Origin: Cognatundibacterium griseum
GTDB taxonomy: Bacteria; Pseudomonadota; Gammaproteobacteria; Burkholderiales; Burkholderiaceae_D
Assembly (NCBI RefSeq): GCF_014284195.1
Contig: NZ_JACOGC010000005.1
Coordinates: forward strand, 1-64,000
Length of the DNA stretch: 64,000 nt
Direction: 5' to 3'
Shown: piece by piece, positions 17,344 through 26,846 of the stretch
Position numbering within the stretch: position 1 is the stretch's first letter
Layout of the letters: the number at the start of each line of letters is the position of its first letter
Translations under genes and position numbers: made by a program
Notes under the pieces: model-generated
Told to the model about the DNA's origin: nothing
The model's input: the letters and a program-made list of their open reading frames with translations, nothing else
The model's database searches: none

Positions 17344-18585
17344 TTATATTTTGGCAAAAATTAAAGTGCCATTCGTGCCGCCAAATCCGAATGAATTCTT
17401 CATTGCGTAATCAATCTTCAGATCCCGGGCCACATTGGCACAGTAGTCCAGATCGCACTCAGGATCCTGATTAAAGATATTAATGGTTGGTGGCGACATC
17501 TGATGATGCACCGCCAACACAGTAAAGACTGACTCGATACCACCAGCACCGCCCAGCAAGTGGCCAGTCATGGATTTAGTGGAATTAACAGTCAGCTTAT
17601 AAGCCTGCTCACCGAATGCCGCCTTGATCGCCTCGGTTTCATTTTTGTCCCCGAGAGGAGTTGATGTGCCATGCGCATTCAGATACTGAATCTGATCGGT
17701 ATTCAGACCTGCATTTTTGAGCGCGTTGAACATACTCCTGCGCGGGCCATCCATACTAGGAGACGTAATATGATAAGCATCGCCACTCATACCGAAGCCA
17801 ACGACTTCCGCATAAATAGTTGCTCCGCGTGCCTTGGCATGTTCATACTCTTCCAGCACCATCACGCCTGCACCTTCACCCAGCACAAATCCATCCCGGT
17901 CTTTATCCCAAGGGCGGGATGCCGTGGCAGGATCATCATTGCGGGAAGACAGCGCGCGCGCAGACGCAAAACCACCCAAGCCCAGCGGGGAAATCGTCGA
18001 CTCCGCGCCGCCTGCAATCATGACATCGGCATCGCCATACTCGATCATGCGGGCAGCAGATCCAATGCAATGCAATCCTGTGGTACAGGCTGTCACGATA
18101 GCCAGATTAGGACCTTTCAGACCATATTTGATCGAAAGATGTCCGGAAATCATATTGATAATGGAAGCCGGAACAAAGAATGGACTGATACGACGTGGTC
18201 CACGCTCCATTAAAGTCTCTTTGGTTTCTTCAATCAGCGGCAAACCACCGATACCCGAACCGACAATCACACCAATGCGGTCTGCATTTTCTTCGGTGAC
18301 CGACAATCCACTATCCTGAAACGCCTGCATCCCCGCCGCAATGCCGTAATGGATGAAAGTATCCATATTACGAGCCTCTTTCGCCGGAATGTAATCTTCC
18401 ACATTGAAGTCTTTGACTTCCCCGGCAAATTGCGTAGAAAAGGCTGAAGCATCAAACTTGGTAATAGTAGCAATACCAGATTTGCCAGCTTTCACCGCAT
18501 CCCAAGCACTGGCAATCGTATTACCGACCGGGGAAATACATCCCAGTCCGGTGACAACGACACGACGTTTATCCTTACGACTCAA
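17344..18585 (-). CDS. fabF: 3-oxoacyl-[ACP] synthase II
   Basis: FabF elongates acyl-ACP by condensing it with malonyl-ACP and controls the temperature-dependent synthesis of cis-vaccenate. The 413-residue length is usual. The active-site Cys is in [14 protein letters not shown], and the two catalytic His are in [11 protein letters not shown] and [10 protein letters not shown]. The N-terminal [15 protein letters not shown] is typical. It is the last gene of plsX-fabH-fabD-fabG-acpP-fabF, 33 bases after acpP, and is followed by a strong terminator. It will share transcripts with acpP. Confidence 0.97.
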   Translation of the reverse strand: MSRKDKRRVVVTGLGCISPVGNTIASAWDAVKAGKSGIATITKFDASAFSTQFAGEVKDFNVEDYIPAKEARNMDTFIHYGIAAGMQAFQDSGLSVTEENADRIGVIVGSGIGGLPLIEETKETLMERGPRRISPFFVPASIINMISGHLSIKYGLKGPNLAIVTACTTGLHCIGSAARMIEYGDADVMIAGGAESTISPLGLGGFASARALSSRNDDPATASRPWDKDRDGFVLGEGAGVMVLEEYEHAKARGATIYAEVVGFGMSGDAYHITSPSMDGPRRSMFNALKNAGLNTDQIQYLNAHGTSTPLGDKNETEAIKAAFGEQAYKLTVNSTKSMTGHLLGGAGGIESVFTVLAVHHQMSPPTINIFNQDPECDLDYCANVARDLKIDYAMKNSFGFGGTNGTLIFAKI

Positions 18586-18618
18586 GCGTTTCTCCTGGAT
18601 TTAAAAACGAAAACTGAA

Positions 18619-18858
18619 TTACGCCTTAACGTGTGCTGTCGCGTAATCAATCGCTTGCTGCACAGTAGTGATTTTTTCAGCCTGCTCATCAGGGATTTCC
18701 ATCTCGAATTCATCTTCGAGTGCCATCACCAATTCAACGGTGTCCAATGAGTCTGCACCCAGGTCATCGACGAAAGAGGATTCGTTTTTGATGTCAGCTT
18801 CAGCGACGCCCAGTTGTTCTGCGACGATTTTTTTAACGCGTTGTTCGATATCGGACAT
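18619..18858 (-). CDS. acpP: Acyl carrier protein
   Basis: AcpP carries growing acyl chains on a phosphopantetheine arm. The 79-residue protein [18 protein letters not shown] onward has the attachment Ser in [15 protein letters not shown] and the acidic recognition helix [14 protein letters not shown]. The ATG at 18858 is chosen; an in-frame start eight residues upstream is unlike the family. Between fabG and acpP are 150 bases containing an inverted repeat and a likely promoter, which fits the high level of AcpP needed relative to the synthases. Confidence 0.98.
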   Translation of the reverse strand: MSDIEQRVKKIVAEQLGVAEADIKNESSFVDDLGADSLDTVELVMALEDEFEMEIPDEQAEKITTVQQAIDYATAHVKA

Positions 18859-18909
18859 GTGTATCTCCAGTGAAAAAATCAATAATAAGGGCTTACAGAA
18901 AGTGCGCGC

Positions 18910-18940
18910 ATTTTAGCAGGTTTGTGCGCAAAAAAAGCAA
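18910..18940 (-). promoter_or_regulatory. Predicted extended -10 promoter of acpP
   Basis: On the minus strand TTGCTT (18940-18935) is followed after 19 bases by TAAAAT (18915-18910), which is preceded by TG-N, an extended -10 element. It lies about 52 bases upstream of the acpP start. The long spacer makes the -35 assignment uncertain. Confidence 0.5.
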
Positions 18941-18954
18941 GTCCAGAATTTTCA

Positions 18955-18989
18955 ACTGCAATTTAAGTCAATTTCAGCGAAATTGCAGT
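18955..18989. repeat. 10-bp perfect inverted repeat between fabG and acpP
   Basis: ACTGCAATTT (18955-18964) and AAATTGCAGT (18980-18989) are perfect complements with a 15-base A/T-rich loop. There is no T-run after the stem on the minus strand, so a simple terminator is unlikely. An operator, an attenuator or an RNA-processing hairpin are the options. Confidence 0.6.
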
Positions 18990-19008
18990 CAATTGTAAAT
19001 AAAATGAA

Positions 19009-19761
19009 TTATGCCAGATACATTCCGCCGTTTACATGGAGAGTCGTACCTGTAATATAACCCGCATCAGGCGATGCCAGAAACAAAGTTGCCGCTGCAA
19101 TATCCTCTGGCCGCCCCAGTTTTGCCATCGGAATCTGCGACAAAATAGCGGCCTTTTGTTCTTCTGTTAATGCCTTTGTCATATCCGTATCAATAAAACC
19201 CGGCGCGATACAATTAACTGTAATGTTACGGCTTCCGATTTCACGTGCCAGAGCCCGGCTCATTCCTGCCACACCCGCTTTTGCCGCTGCATAATTCATC
19301 TGCCCGGGATTGCCGGATGAGCCAACAACGGAGGTAATATTAATAATGCGCCCATGCTTTGCCTTCATCATACCGCGCAACACTGCTCTGGATAAGCGTG
19401 CCACAGAATTCAGATTGGTGGAGATAACGTTATCCCATTCTTCCTCTTTCATACGCATGGCCAGCTGATCCTGCGTTATGCCTGCATTATTGACGAGGAT
19501 AGACAAACTTCCATATGATTTCTGAATATCCTCAACCAATGAACTGCAACGCTCGACATCATTGACATTGAATGCGACACCCTTACCCGCCTCCGGTCCA
19601 ATTTCGGCAAGATAAGCCGAAATTGCCTCTGCCCCCGACTCGGAAGTTGCCGTGCCAATGACTTTGGCGCCAGCCTTTGCCAGCGCAACTGCAATTGCTT
19701 TCCCTATACCGCGGGATGCTCCGGTGACCAGAGCAACCTGATTTTCTAATACCTGTGTCAT
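19009..19761 (-). CDS. fabG: 3-oxoacyl-[ACP] reductase
   Basis: FabG reduces 3-oxoacyl-ACP with NADPH in each round of fatty-acid elongation. The 250-residue short-chain dehydrogenase has the cofactor motif TGASRGIGKAIA near the N-terminus, NNAG in the middle (ILVNNAGITQDQLAMRM), the catalytic Tyr-Lys in YAAAKAG and the C-terminal TLHVNGGMYLA that marks FabG. The start overlaps the fabD stop by four bases, so the pair is translationally coupled. Confidence 0.97.
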   Translation of the reverse strand: MTQVLENQVALVTGASRGIGKAIAVALAKAGAKVIGTATSESGAEAISAYLAEIGPEAGKGVAFNVNDVERCSSLVEDIQKSYGSLSILVNNAGITQDQLAMRMKEEEWDNVISTNLNSVARLSRAVLRGMMKAKHGRIINITSVVGSSGNPGQMNYAAAKAGVAGMSRALAREIGSRNITVNCIAPGFIDTDMTKALTEEQKAAILSQIPMAKLGRPEDIAAATLFLASPDAGYITGTTLHVNGGMYLA

Positions 19762-20690
19762 TTTAAAATTTCCAATACTTTATCCAGAGTTGCCTGATCA
19801 AAAAACGCATCACCGATCAAATCGCCGTGAATACGCTTGGTTAAACCGGCAAGCACCTTACCAGGACCGCACTCCACGATATGCGTCATCCCGCTCGCCT
19901 GCATTTTCAATACCGTTTCCACCCAGCGCACCGGACTGGCAGCCTGTCTGACCAGCGCATCCTTAATGGCAACAGGATCACTGACAATGGCGACATCCAC
20001 ATTATTAATCAGGGGAATCAGTGGAACGGAAAAAGAAATGCCTGCAAGGTATTCGCGCAATTTGTCCGACGCTGGCTGCAGCAGGGATGAGTGAAATGGC
20101 GCTGATACAGGTAAAGGCAGAGCACGTTTAGCACCCTTTGCTTTTGCAATTTCACATGCGCGCTCAACTGCGGCCTTACTGCCTGCAATCACAACCTGGG
20201 CTGGCGCATTAAAATTGACTGCCTCAACCACCTCACACTGTGCAGCCTCAGCGCATACAGCCCGGACATCGTCGTCTGCCAGCCCCAGAATGGCTGCCAT
20301 TCCGCCCTGCCCCACAGGCACCGCATCCTGCATCGCCTGCGCACGAAAACGCACCAGGGGTACGGCATCTTTAAATGCAACTACTCCTGCAGCCACTAAG
20401 GCCGAGTACTCACCGAGACTATGTCCGGCAACTATCGCCGGGACTTTTCCACCTGCAGCAATCCAGGCACGATAACTGGCAACTGCCGCAGTCAGCATGA
20501 CAGGCTGCGTATTCGTCGTCAGATCAAGCGCCTCTTTCGGCCCTTCTGCAATCAGACGCCCCAAATCAGTTCCCAGCGCATCGGAAGCCTCTTCGATTGT
20601 CTGACGGACGACTGGATTATCCGCAAAACCATTCAGCATTCCGATCGATTGCGACCCCTGGCCGGGAAATACAAACGCAAATTGATTCAT
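19758..20690 (-). CDS. fabD: Malonyl-CoA:ACP transacylase
   Basis: FabD transfers malonyl groups from CoA to ACP, supplying the extender unit. The 310-residue protein starts FAFVFPGQGSQSIGML and has the nucleophile Ser in AGHSLGEYSALVAAG, with a later His in PVSAPFHSSLL, the standard Ser-His arrangement. It lies 32 bases downstream of fabH and overlaps fabG by four bases. Confidence 0.97.
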   Translation of the reverse strand: MNQFAFVFPGQGSQSIGMLNGFADNPVVRQTIEEASDALGTDLGRLIAEGPKEALDLTTNTQPVMLTAAVASYRAWIAAGGKVPAIVAGHSLGEYSALVAAGVVAFKDAVPLVRFRAQAMQDAVPVGQGGMAAILGLADDDVRAVCAEAAQCEVVEAVNFNAPAQVVIAGSKAAVERACEIAKAKGAKRALPLPVSAPFHSSLLQPASDKLREYLAGISFSVPLIPLINNVDVAIVSDPVAIKDALVRQAASPVRWVETVLKMQASGMTHIVECGPGKVLAGLTKRIHGDLIGDAFFDQATLDKVLEILK

Positions 20691-20722
20691 AAGTATTAAT
20701 ATCTCTCTGGTTATTTTATATA

Positions 20723-21709
20723 CTACATTTGCACAATGGCAGCACCCCAGGTGAAACCGCCACCGACTCCTTCCAACAATACTTTATGCCCTGCTTTCAC
20801 CCTGCCATCCCGCACTGCCTGGTCGAGTGCCAGAGGAATTGACGCAGCGGAGGTATTTCCGTGCTGATCGACTGTCACCACCAGCTTTTCCATAGGGAGA
20901 TGCATTTTTTTGGCCGTACTTTGCATAATGCGGATATTCGCCTGATGCGGAATCATCCAGTCAATGTCTGATGCCTGCAACCCCGCAAGTGACAAAGCCT
21001 CGTTCGCCACTTTCTCCAGCACTGAAACAGCCAGTTTAAACACGGCCTGACCGTCCATATGCAAATAGGCGTTACCCGCAATTGCCCCATCCTGAACATT
21101 CCCGGGAACGCACAGAATATCGGCATGACTTCCATCTGCATGCAATTTGGTGGCCAGTACGCCCGGAGTTTCGGAACGGGTCATCACCACAGCACCAGCG
21201 CCATCACCAAATAACACGCATGTGGTACGGTCTTTGAAATTGAGAATGCGCGAAAAAACCTCAGCGCCAATCACCAGCGCATTTTTGTGCGTGCCGCCTT
21301 TAATCATGCTGTCCGCCACAGCCATGGCGTACATGAAGCCACTGCACACAGCCTGCACATCCATAGCCGCCGCACCATTGGTAATACCCAGTTTATTCTG
21401 AACGACGCAAGCCGTGCTGGGAAAACCGCCGATAAAATCCGGCGTTGATGTCGCAAGAATAATCAAATCGATATCATTCGCCTGCATTCCGGCTGCCTGC
21501 AAGGCCTGCTGGGCAGCCTGAACGCCAAGGTCACTGGAATTCACGCCGGAGTCAGCATAGTGGCGATAAGAAATACCGCTGCGACTGACAATCCACTCAT
21601 CGGATGTTTCAACACCGTTTGCTGCGAGCTGGTCAGCGAGCTCCTGATTGCTGACTTTTCTGGATGGCAGATAACTGCCTGTACCTATAATTTTGCTGAA
21701 GATTGTCAT
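20723..21709 (-). CDS. fabH: 3-oxoacyl-[ACP] synthase III
   Basis: FabH starts fatty-acid synthesis by condensing acetyl-CoA with malonyl-ACP. The 328-residue protein has the catalytic triad Cys in [12 protein letters not shown], His in [10 protein letters not shown] and Asn in [11 protein letters not shown]. The C-terminal [13 protein letters not shown] is typical. Its start overlaps the plsX stop by four bases, giving the common plsX-fabH coupling. Confidence 0.97.
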   Translation of the reverse strand: MTIFSKIIGTGSYLPSRKVSNQELADQLAANGVETSDEWIVSRSGISYRHYADSGVNSSDLGVQAAQQALQAAGMQANDIDLIILATSTPDFIGGFPSTACVVQNKLGITNGAAAMDVQAVCSGFMYAMAVADSMIKGGTHKNALVIGAEVFSRILNFKDRTTCVLFGDGAGAVVMTRSETPGVLATKLHADGSHADILCVPGNVQDGAIAGNAYLHMDGQAVFKLAVSVLEKVANEALSLAGLQASDIDWMIPHQANIRIMQSTAKKMHLPMEKLVVTVDQHGNTSAASIPLALDQAVRDGRVKAGHKVLLEGVGGGFTWGAAIVQM

Positions 21710-22782
21710 GCAGTTTTTTGTACCGGAAGATCGTTATTATCAGACGAAACCGGGTCTGCCACAGGCATGAGTTTCGCCATCGAAGTTGAAATGCGCGCCA
21801 GAACATCATTTTTTGCGGCATCAAATGCCCGCTGTATCGCCCATTCATAACTGTATTTATCTGCGCTGCCGTGGCTCTTAAATACCAGACCGCGCAAGCC
21901 TAACAGGCTGCCGCCATTATAATTCGACGGATTCATAGTCCGGGAAATCGATTTCAGGGCACCGCGCGCAATCACCGCACCGAGAATATTCAGGAAATTA
22001 CTCTTGAAAGACTTAGTCAGCGTCATTTTTACAAAACGCCCCAAACCCTCAACCGCCTTCAATGTCACGTTGCCGACAAAACCATCACAAACAACAATAT
22101 CCGTCGTGCCCTTGAAAATATCATCGCCTTCGACGTTGCCATAGAAATTCAACAAACCCCGCTCATGATCCTCACGCAGCAACTGAGCCGTTTTTTTCAC
22201 GACATCATTACCTTTGATATCTTCTTCCCCGACATTCAGCAAACCAATTGTTGGACGCTCCTTACCCTCCAACGCGGACACAAGCGCAGATCCCATGATC
22301 GCAAATTGATGCAGATGCACCGGCTCGCAATCGACGTTCGCCCCTAGGTCCAGCATGTACGTAGGCAAATTTTTCTGGTTGGGCAACATACTGCAAATTG
22401 CAGGTCGATCCACCCCCTGCATCGTTTTCAGCACATAGCGGGAAACCGCCATCAAAGCACCGGTATTCCCCGCTGAAACGCAGGCTTGCGCCATTCCCTC
22501 TTTCACCTGAGTCACCGCAACACGCATGGAAGAGTCTTTTTTGCGCCGCAAAGCAACCTCAATCGGGTCGTGCATTTCAATGACTTCGCTGGCATGAATG
22601 ATTTTCAGGCGGGGATGCTGTGTGGCATGCAGTTTTTTCAGTTCAGACTGGATGTCAGCCTCAAGACCCACCAGAAGAAACTCAACGTCTGGTTCGCGGT
22701 TTGCAAATGCCACTGCTGCCGCTACGGTAACTGCCGGTCCGTGATCACCGCCCATGCAGTCTATGGAAATTTTTATTGTCAT
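21706..22782 (-). CDS. plsX: Phosphate acyltransferase
   Basis: PlsX makes acyl-phosphate from acyl-ACP, the donor for the first acylation of glycerol-3-phosphate. The 358-residue protein starts [21 protein letters not shown], a strong family signature, and has [11 protein letters not shown] and [16 protein letters not shown]. It begins a new unit: a terminator at 22951-22993 separates it from rpmF, whereas in many bacteria rpmF and plsX are directly joined. About 170 bases upstream of its start are available for a promoter. Confidence 0.97.
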   Translation of the reverse strand: MTIKISIDCMGGDHGPAVTVAAAVAFANREPDVEFLLVGLEADIQSELKKLHATQHPRLKIIHASEVIEMHDPIEVALRRKKDSSMRVAVTQVKEGMAQACVSAGNTGALMAVSRYVLKTMQGVDRPAICSMLPNQKNLPTYMLDLGANVDCEPVHLHQFAIMGSALVSALEGKERPTIGLLNVGEEDIKGNDVVKKTAQLLREDHERGLLNFYGNVEGDDIFKGTTDIVVCDGFVGNVTLKAVEGLGRFVKMTLTKSFKSNFLNILGAVIARGALKSISRTMNPSNYNGGSLLGLRGLVFKSHGSADKYSYEWAIQRAFDAAKNDVLARISTSMAKLMPVADPVSSDNNDLPVQKTA

Positions 22783-22950
22783 GTAGTGTTGCGAAACTTC
22801 AATCCGAAACGGCTAGTGTATCAAACTGAAGCGCCATTTCGACCATTTTCATTTCTGCGGGAAAATAGTGAATCAAAAAAACGAGGAAATTTTGCCTGCC
22901 CAGCCATTCTCCGCATGCAATTCAGGAAAACGCACTATCGCTACAGGCGA

Positions 22951-22993
22951 AAAAAAGCGGCGCCAAGTACGAGACTCGTCACGCCGCTTTTTT
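22951..22993 (-). terminator. Intrinsic terminator between rpmF and plsX
   Basis: A 12-bp stem AAAAAAGCGGCG / CGCCGCTTTTTT with a 19-base loop lies just beyond the rpmF stop. It is symmetrical and can act in both directions. It probably reduces read-through from rpmF into plsX. Confidence 0.85.
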
Positions 22994-23008
22994 AAAATCA
23001 GGAACGAA

Positions 23009-23191
23009 TTATTCGTCGTTCTTGGTTTTCAATACTTTACGACCACGGTAAAAGCCATTTGGGCTGATGTGGTGACGCAGATGCGTTTCACCTGTTGTTG
23101 GCTCGATACCCAACTGTGGTGCAGTCAGGAAATCGTGGGAACGGTGCATACCACGCTTGGATGGGGACTTTTTATTTTGCTGAACTGCCAT
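23009..23191 (-). CDS. rpmF: 50S ribosomal protein L32
   Basis: L32 is a small protein of the large ribosomal subunit. The 60-residue protein starts [20 protein letters not shown] and continues with [21 protein letters not shown], both family signatures. It lacks the four zinc-binding Cys found in some L32 variants, so it is the zinc-independent type. The ATG at 23191 is chosen over an in-frame upstream start. The DUF177 gene precedes it by about 140 bases, the usual DUF177-rpmF order. Confidence 0.97.
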   Translation of the reverse strand: MAVQQNKKSPSKRGMHRSHDFLTAPQLGIEPTTGETHLRHHISPNGFYRGRKVLKTKNDE

Positions 23192-23329
23192 GATAACTCC
23201 TAATACTTCAAAAAATGTTTCTAAAAATTTACACACCTGGCTAAAGAATGCACACACCGGAATGCGAACATCGCCAACCAAGAATCCCTAACAATACTTC
23301 GACCTGAGTGTTTTTTCAGAATAATGCCA

Positions 23330-23854
23330 CTAGGTACGCCCACTTATTTTCTTCAGCACGGCAAAAGGTGATTCTTTTTTGCCGCTTCCTGCGTCAACCC
23401 CTGCAGTAGAATTTGCTGAAGCCAATGATACATCCGGGCATACTGCATGTTTGGGCGATTGGGGTATTGCCAGCAGCACCTCATCCTCAATCAAATCCAT
23501 GATATTGAATGCTTTACTGCCTACTACAACATCAATCTCGTCATCTTCAAGCAATGCCTCAATTTCATCGGCATTTTCTTCGCTTCTGGCGAGGATCAAT
23601 ACTGACTCTGAATTCAGATCCAGTGCAAACGGATGCAGACAACGCTGGCACATCAGATTGACGGAGCCAGTCACATTCAGCTCCAGCCTGGCATGCCCTA
23701 AGCCATCCACTCCTCCGGATAAAGACCATTCCAACACACTGTTCGTGTCAGCACACTCTCGAGAAAGCCGGGGCAAATCTGCGACAGGTATGCTTCCCGA
23801 ACGCCGCTCACCGAGCCGGCAAAACGCGAAAGCGTCAATCACAAAAGCTTGCAT
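23330..23854 (-). CDS. YceD family protein (DUF177)
   Basis: DUF177/YceD proteins are encoded upstream of rpmF in many bacteria and have been linked to 23S rRNA maturation; the role is not certain. The 174-residue protein starts MQAFVIDAFAFCRLGERRSGSIP at 23854. It has the diagnostic CxxC region VNLMCQRCLHPFALDL, an acidic middle segment (ALLEDDEIDVVVG) and the conserved DLIEDEVLLAIPQSPKH, with one further Cys after it. A Ser/Ala-rich linker precedes the C-terminal PFAVLKKI, which is also conserved. The maf gene runs divergently, 132 bases away. Confidence 0.9.
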   Translation of the reverse strand: MQAFVIDAFAFCRLGERRSGSIPVADLPRLSRECADTNSVLEWSLSGGVDGLGHARLELNVTGSVNLMCQRCLHPFALDLNSESVLILARSEENADEIEALLEDDEIDVVVGSKAFNIMDLIEDEVLLAIPQSPKHAVCPDVSLASANSTAGVDAGSGKKESPFAVLKKISGRT

Positions 23855-23986
23855 AGGATATTTGAACCCAGAAAACCTGCGATAATAACAGCATTCACCC
23901 TTATTAGTCAAAGGCTTAGCGCACTTTTGGCGCAATTCTCACAAGAAACATGCCAATCAGACACTTCACCTGCTTTATTTCTGAAG

Positions 23987-24601
23987 ATGACACCTCATAA
24001 ACAACATGCAACAGCGCCATTAATTCTGGCATCAAGCTCTGCTTATCGCCGGGAATTATTATCCCGTTTGCAACTGCCATTTACCTGCCAGAGTCCGGAT
24101 ATTGATGAGACGGCATTATCAGGAGAAACGCCGGATAGCACGGCTTTACGTCTGGCACATCGGAAGGCTCAGGCCATCGCCCAGCTCTCAGGTCCCGCCC
24201 TGATTATCGGCTCCGACCAGGTTGCCACTCTAAATGGCATGCAAATTGGAAAACCGGGAAATCATGAAAATGCGCTTCAGCAATTACAAATGATGCGTGG
24301 ACAAAAAGTTATTTTTCACACCGCATTATGCCTGCTGGATACCCGGCCTGACAGCAAATACCCTTGTCAGATACAAAATATCCCCACTGCAGTCACTTTT
24401 CGCGACCTGAGCGATGCAGAGCTGGATGCCTATCTGCGCATTGAGCAGCCCTACGATTGTGCCGGCAGTGCAAAAAATGAAGGGCTGGGCATCAGCATTT
24501 TGTCTGCCATCCACAGCGATGATCCGACTGCGCTGACCGGATTACCGCTGATTGCGCTGACCAGCATGCTGCGCCTGGCAGGCGTCGCCTTCTTTAATTA
24601 A
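23987..24601 (+). CDS. Maf/YceF-like nucleotide pyrophosphatase
   Basis: Maf-family enzymes hydrolyse non-canonical or modified nucleoside triphosphates and so keep nucleotide pools clean. The 204-residue protein opens with LILASSSAYRRELLSRLQLPF, the family signature, and has SPDIDE, the catalytic-site region IIGSDQVATLNG and the later YDCAGSAKNEGLG. The ATG at 23987 is chosen because the family begins about ten residues before LASSS. The E/D pattern looks closer to the YceF (7-methyl-GTP) subgroup than to the dTTP/UTP group, an inference from the CAGSAKNEGLG stretch. It is divergent from DUF177, as in many Burkholderiales. Confidence 0.9.
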   Translation: MTPHKQHATAPLILASSSAYRRELLSRLQLPFTCQSPDIDETALSGETPDSTALRLAHRKAQAIAQLSGPALIIGSDQVATLNGMQIGKPGNHENALQQLQMMRGQKVIFHTALCLLDTRPDSKYPCQIQNIPTAVTFRDLSDAELDAYLRIEQPYDCAGSAKNEGLGISILSAIHSDDPTALTGLPLIALTSMLRLAGVAFFN

Positions 24602-24610
24602 TACCAATCA

Positions 24611-24687
24611 GGGGAGTATCCCTATTTTTGGCTCTGTCGTCCTTTCATTTCAAGGACGTTTTAAAATACTCCCCCCAGTATATTTTT
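24611..24687. repeat. Intergenic hairpin element, copy A
   Basis: GGGGAGTAT (24611-24619) can pair with ATACTCCCC (24666-24674), and an inner perfect stem CGTCCTT/AAGGACG (24638-24644 and 24652-24658) lies in the loop. The right end ATACTCCCCCCAGTAT is itself an inverted repeat followed by ATTTTT. A diverged copy with the same plan and nearly the same length lies at 29859-29935. The element ends 21 bases before the next gene. Confidence 0.7.
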
Positions 24688-24707
24688 AACCGATTTCAAT
24701 TCACTTT

Positions 24708-25460
24708 ATGACCGGCACACTATTTCTTATTCCAAACACACTGGGACTCAATCAGGACCCGGCGCCAGACCTGTTGACCAGCATTATTCCGGAAACGGTG
24801 CAGAGCGTCTCAGCGCAACTGGGTTTTCTGATTGCCGAAAACGCCAAAACCACGCGGGCTTACCTCAAATTTCTCGGACAACGGCATCCGTTGCGACTGC
24901 CAATTCAGGAAATACAGATCAGCGAATTGAACATCAACACGCCAGCGCAAGCGCTGGAAGGACTGTTGACTCCCTTAAAGCAAGGGCACGATGCCGGTCT
25001 GATTTCCGAAGCAGGCGTACCGGCAGTGGCTGACCCCGGTGCCAATCTGGTTCGTCTGGCACACCAGCACGGAATTCCTGTGCGCCCGCTGGTAGGTCCG
25101 TCCTCCCTGCTGCTGGCATTGATGGGCAGCGGTTTAAACGGGCAAAGCTTCGCATTTCATGGTTATCTGCCGACTGATGCCGGCCTGCGCGCCAAGCGCA
25201 TCAAGGAACTGGAGGAACGTTCCCGCAAAGAAAAACAGACCCAGCTAATGATTGAAACGCCTTACCGCAATACCGCCATGCTGGACGCCCTGGCGAATCA
25301 TTGTCAGGGAAACAGCCTGATCTGCGTTGCCACTGATCTCACCCTGCATAGCGAATCCATAAAGACAATGACTGCAACCGAATGGAAAAAACGCGTTGCA
25401 GCAAACCAGTTACCGGACTTTCATAAAAAACCGACGGTCTTTCTTTTTCTCGCCCAGTAA
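24708..25460 (+). CDS. Tetrapyrrole-methylase-fold SAM methyltransferase (RsmI-like)
   Basis: This 250-residue protein has the two-lobed fold shared by corrin/porphyrin methylases and RsmI, the 16S rRNA C1402 2'-O-methyltransferase. Recognisable parts are LFLIPNTLG at the N-terminus, GLISEAGVPAVADPGANLVRLAHQHGI (the RsmI-type DAGTPxISDPG motif, changed to EAGVPAVADPG) and VRPLVGPSSLLLALMGSGLNGQSFAFHGYLP. It is shorter than RsmI (about 285 residues) and lacks its C-terminal helical extension, so it is a paralogue of unknown target. It lies just after maf and hairpin element A, a common maf-methylase pairing. Confidence 0.85.
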   Translation: MTGTLFLIPNTLGLNQDPAPDLLTSIIPETVQSVSAQLGFLIAENAKTTRAYLKFLGQRHPLRLPIQEIQISELNINTPAQALEGLLTPLKQGHDAGLISEAGVPAVADPGANLVRLAHQHGIPVRPLVGPSSLLLALMGSGLNGQSFAFHGYLPTDAGLRAKRIKELEERSRKEKQTQLMIETPYRNTAMLDALANHCQGNSLICVATDLTLHSESIKTMTATEWKKRVAANQLPDFHKKPTVFLFLAQ

Positions 25461-25535
25461 AAAATCGAACGACCGGTTGATTTTTAGAATTTGCGCTAAG
25501 ATGCCAGTTCCTCGCCTCACCAAACGGAGACATTC

Positions 25536-26696
25536 ATGCTGAATTTTGATTTTTACAACCCGACCCAGATTCTTTTCGGACAAGGACGCATTGCCGACCT
25601 GAATAAAGTGATCCCCGCCAGCGCCAAAGTATTGCTGCTGTACGGTGGCGGCAGCATCAAAACCAACGGTGTATTTGACGAAGTGATGGCAGCGCTGGGA
25701 AGCCGCCAGGTAACGGAATTTACCGGTATCGAACCCAATCCAAGTTATGAAACCCTGATGAAAGCCGTCGCACTCATCAAAGAAAGCCAGATTGATTTCC
25801 TGCTGGCTGTCGGCGGCGGCTCCGTCATTGACGGCACCAAATTTATTGCCGCAGCCGCTTTATTCGAAGGTAACGATCCGTGGGCAATTCTGGAGAAGCG
25901 CGGCACAAACATTACCCAGGCACTGCCCTTCGGCACTGTGCTGACTTTACCGGCCACAGGCTCCGAAATGAATTCCGGTGCGGTGGTGACACGCAAATCC
26001 ATCAACGCCAAACTGGCATTTTCCAGCCGTCATTGTTTTCCAAAATTTTCAGTCCTTGATCCAGCCAAAACCTACACCCTGCCAGTTCGCCAGATCGGAA
26101 ACGGTGCGGTCGATGCCTTTGTCCACGTCATGGAACAATATCTGACCTATCCGGTCAATTCTCCGGTACAAGACCGCTTTGCAGAAGGCTTATTGAAAAC
26201 CCTGATTGAAGAAGGCCCCAAAGCGCTTGCCAATCCTCACGATTACGATGTCCGCGCCAATCTGATGTGGTGCGCAACGATGGCCTTAAACGGGCTCATC
26301 GCCACCGGAGTGCCGCAAGACTGGGCCACGCACATGATTGGCCATGAACTGACTGCGCTGCACGGGATTGACCATGCCCAGACACTGGCCATCGTATTAC
26401 CGAGCATGCTGCGTGTACGGAAGGAAGCCAAACGCGCCAAACTGCTTCAGTTTGCAGAACGTGTCTGGGATTTGCATGAGGGTGATGACGACACACGCAT
26501 CGACACCGCGATCAGCCGGATGCAGGATTATTTCGAACAAATGGGCGTCAAAACCCGCTTGCGTGATTATGGTCTGAACAGCAGCCACATATCCACCCTG
26601 ATCTCCGCACTGGAAACACATCGCATGGTTGCACTCGGCGAAAAACGGGATGTCACGCCGGTAATCAGCCAACAGGTATTGGAATTGAGTCTGTAA
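25536..26696 (+). CDS. yqhD: Iron-containing alcohol dehydrogenase, YqhD-like
   Basis: YqhD-type enzymes reduce a wide range of short-chain aldehydes with NADPH, often as a defence against reactive aldehydes. The 386-residue protein has the cofactor motif VGGGSVIDGTKFIAAA (Gly-rich at 93-96) preceded by YGGGSIKTNGV. The predicted metal ligands Asp193 and His197 are in GAVDAFVHVMEQY, and His266 and His280 in HMIGHELTALHGIDH. Length and residue spacing match E. coli YqhD almost exactly. A ribosome site (GGAGA) precedes the ATG. It appears to be a single-gene unit, with a terminator downstream; no AraC-type YqhC regulator is next to it. Confidence 0.9.
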   Translation: MLNFDFYNPTQILFGQGRIADLNKVIPASAKVLLLYGGGSIKTNGVFDEVMAALGSRQVTEFTGIEPNPSYETLMKAVALIKESQIDFLLAVGGGSVIDGTKFIAAAALFEGNDPWAILEKRGTNITQALPFGTVLTLPATGSEMNSGAVVTRKSINAKLAFSSRHCFPKFSVLDPAKTYTLPVRQIGNGAVDAFVHVMEQYLTYPVNSPVQDRFAEGLLKTLIEEGPKALANPHDYDVRANLMWCATMALNGLIATGVPQDWATHMIGHELTALHGIDHAQTLAIVLPSMLRVRKEAKRAKLLQFAERVWDLHEGDDDTRIDTAISRMQDYFEQMGVKTRLRDYGLNSSHISTLISALETHRMVALGEKRDVTPVISQQVLELSL

Positions 26697-26787
26697 ACTT
26701 GCCGCGCCTCGCAACGGTTCGCGACAATCGGGATCAGTGCCGGATTCAATTTAAATCCGGCACTTTTCGACAAATTTTTCCAGAAAC

Positions 26788-26823
26788 AAAAAAAGCCTGA
26801 CCGTATTCACGTCAGGCCTTTTT
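26788..26823. terminator. Bidirectional intrinsic terminator
   Basis: GCCTGAC (26795-26801) pairs with GTCAGGC (26811-26817), with A-runs to the left and TTTTT to the right. It lies between the converging yqhD-like gene and the 405-residue unknown gene and can serve both. Confidence 0.85.
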
Positions 26824-26846
26824 ATGATCAGGAACACAGAAATACC

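Noticed and set aside
24666-24681. TACT-C6-AGTA dyad as an RcnR/CsoR-type nickel or copper operator
   Set aside because: The dyad is part of a longer element with a second copy near an unrelated gene, and no metal-transport or RcnR-type gene lies nearby. It is kept only as an alternative in the repeat findings.
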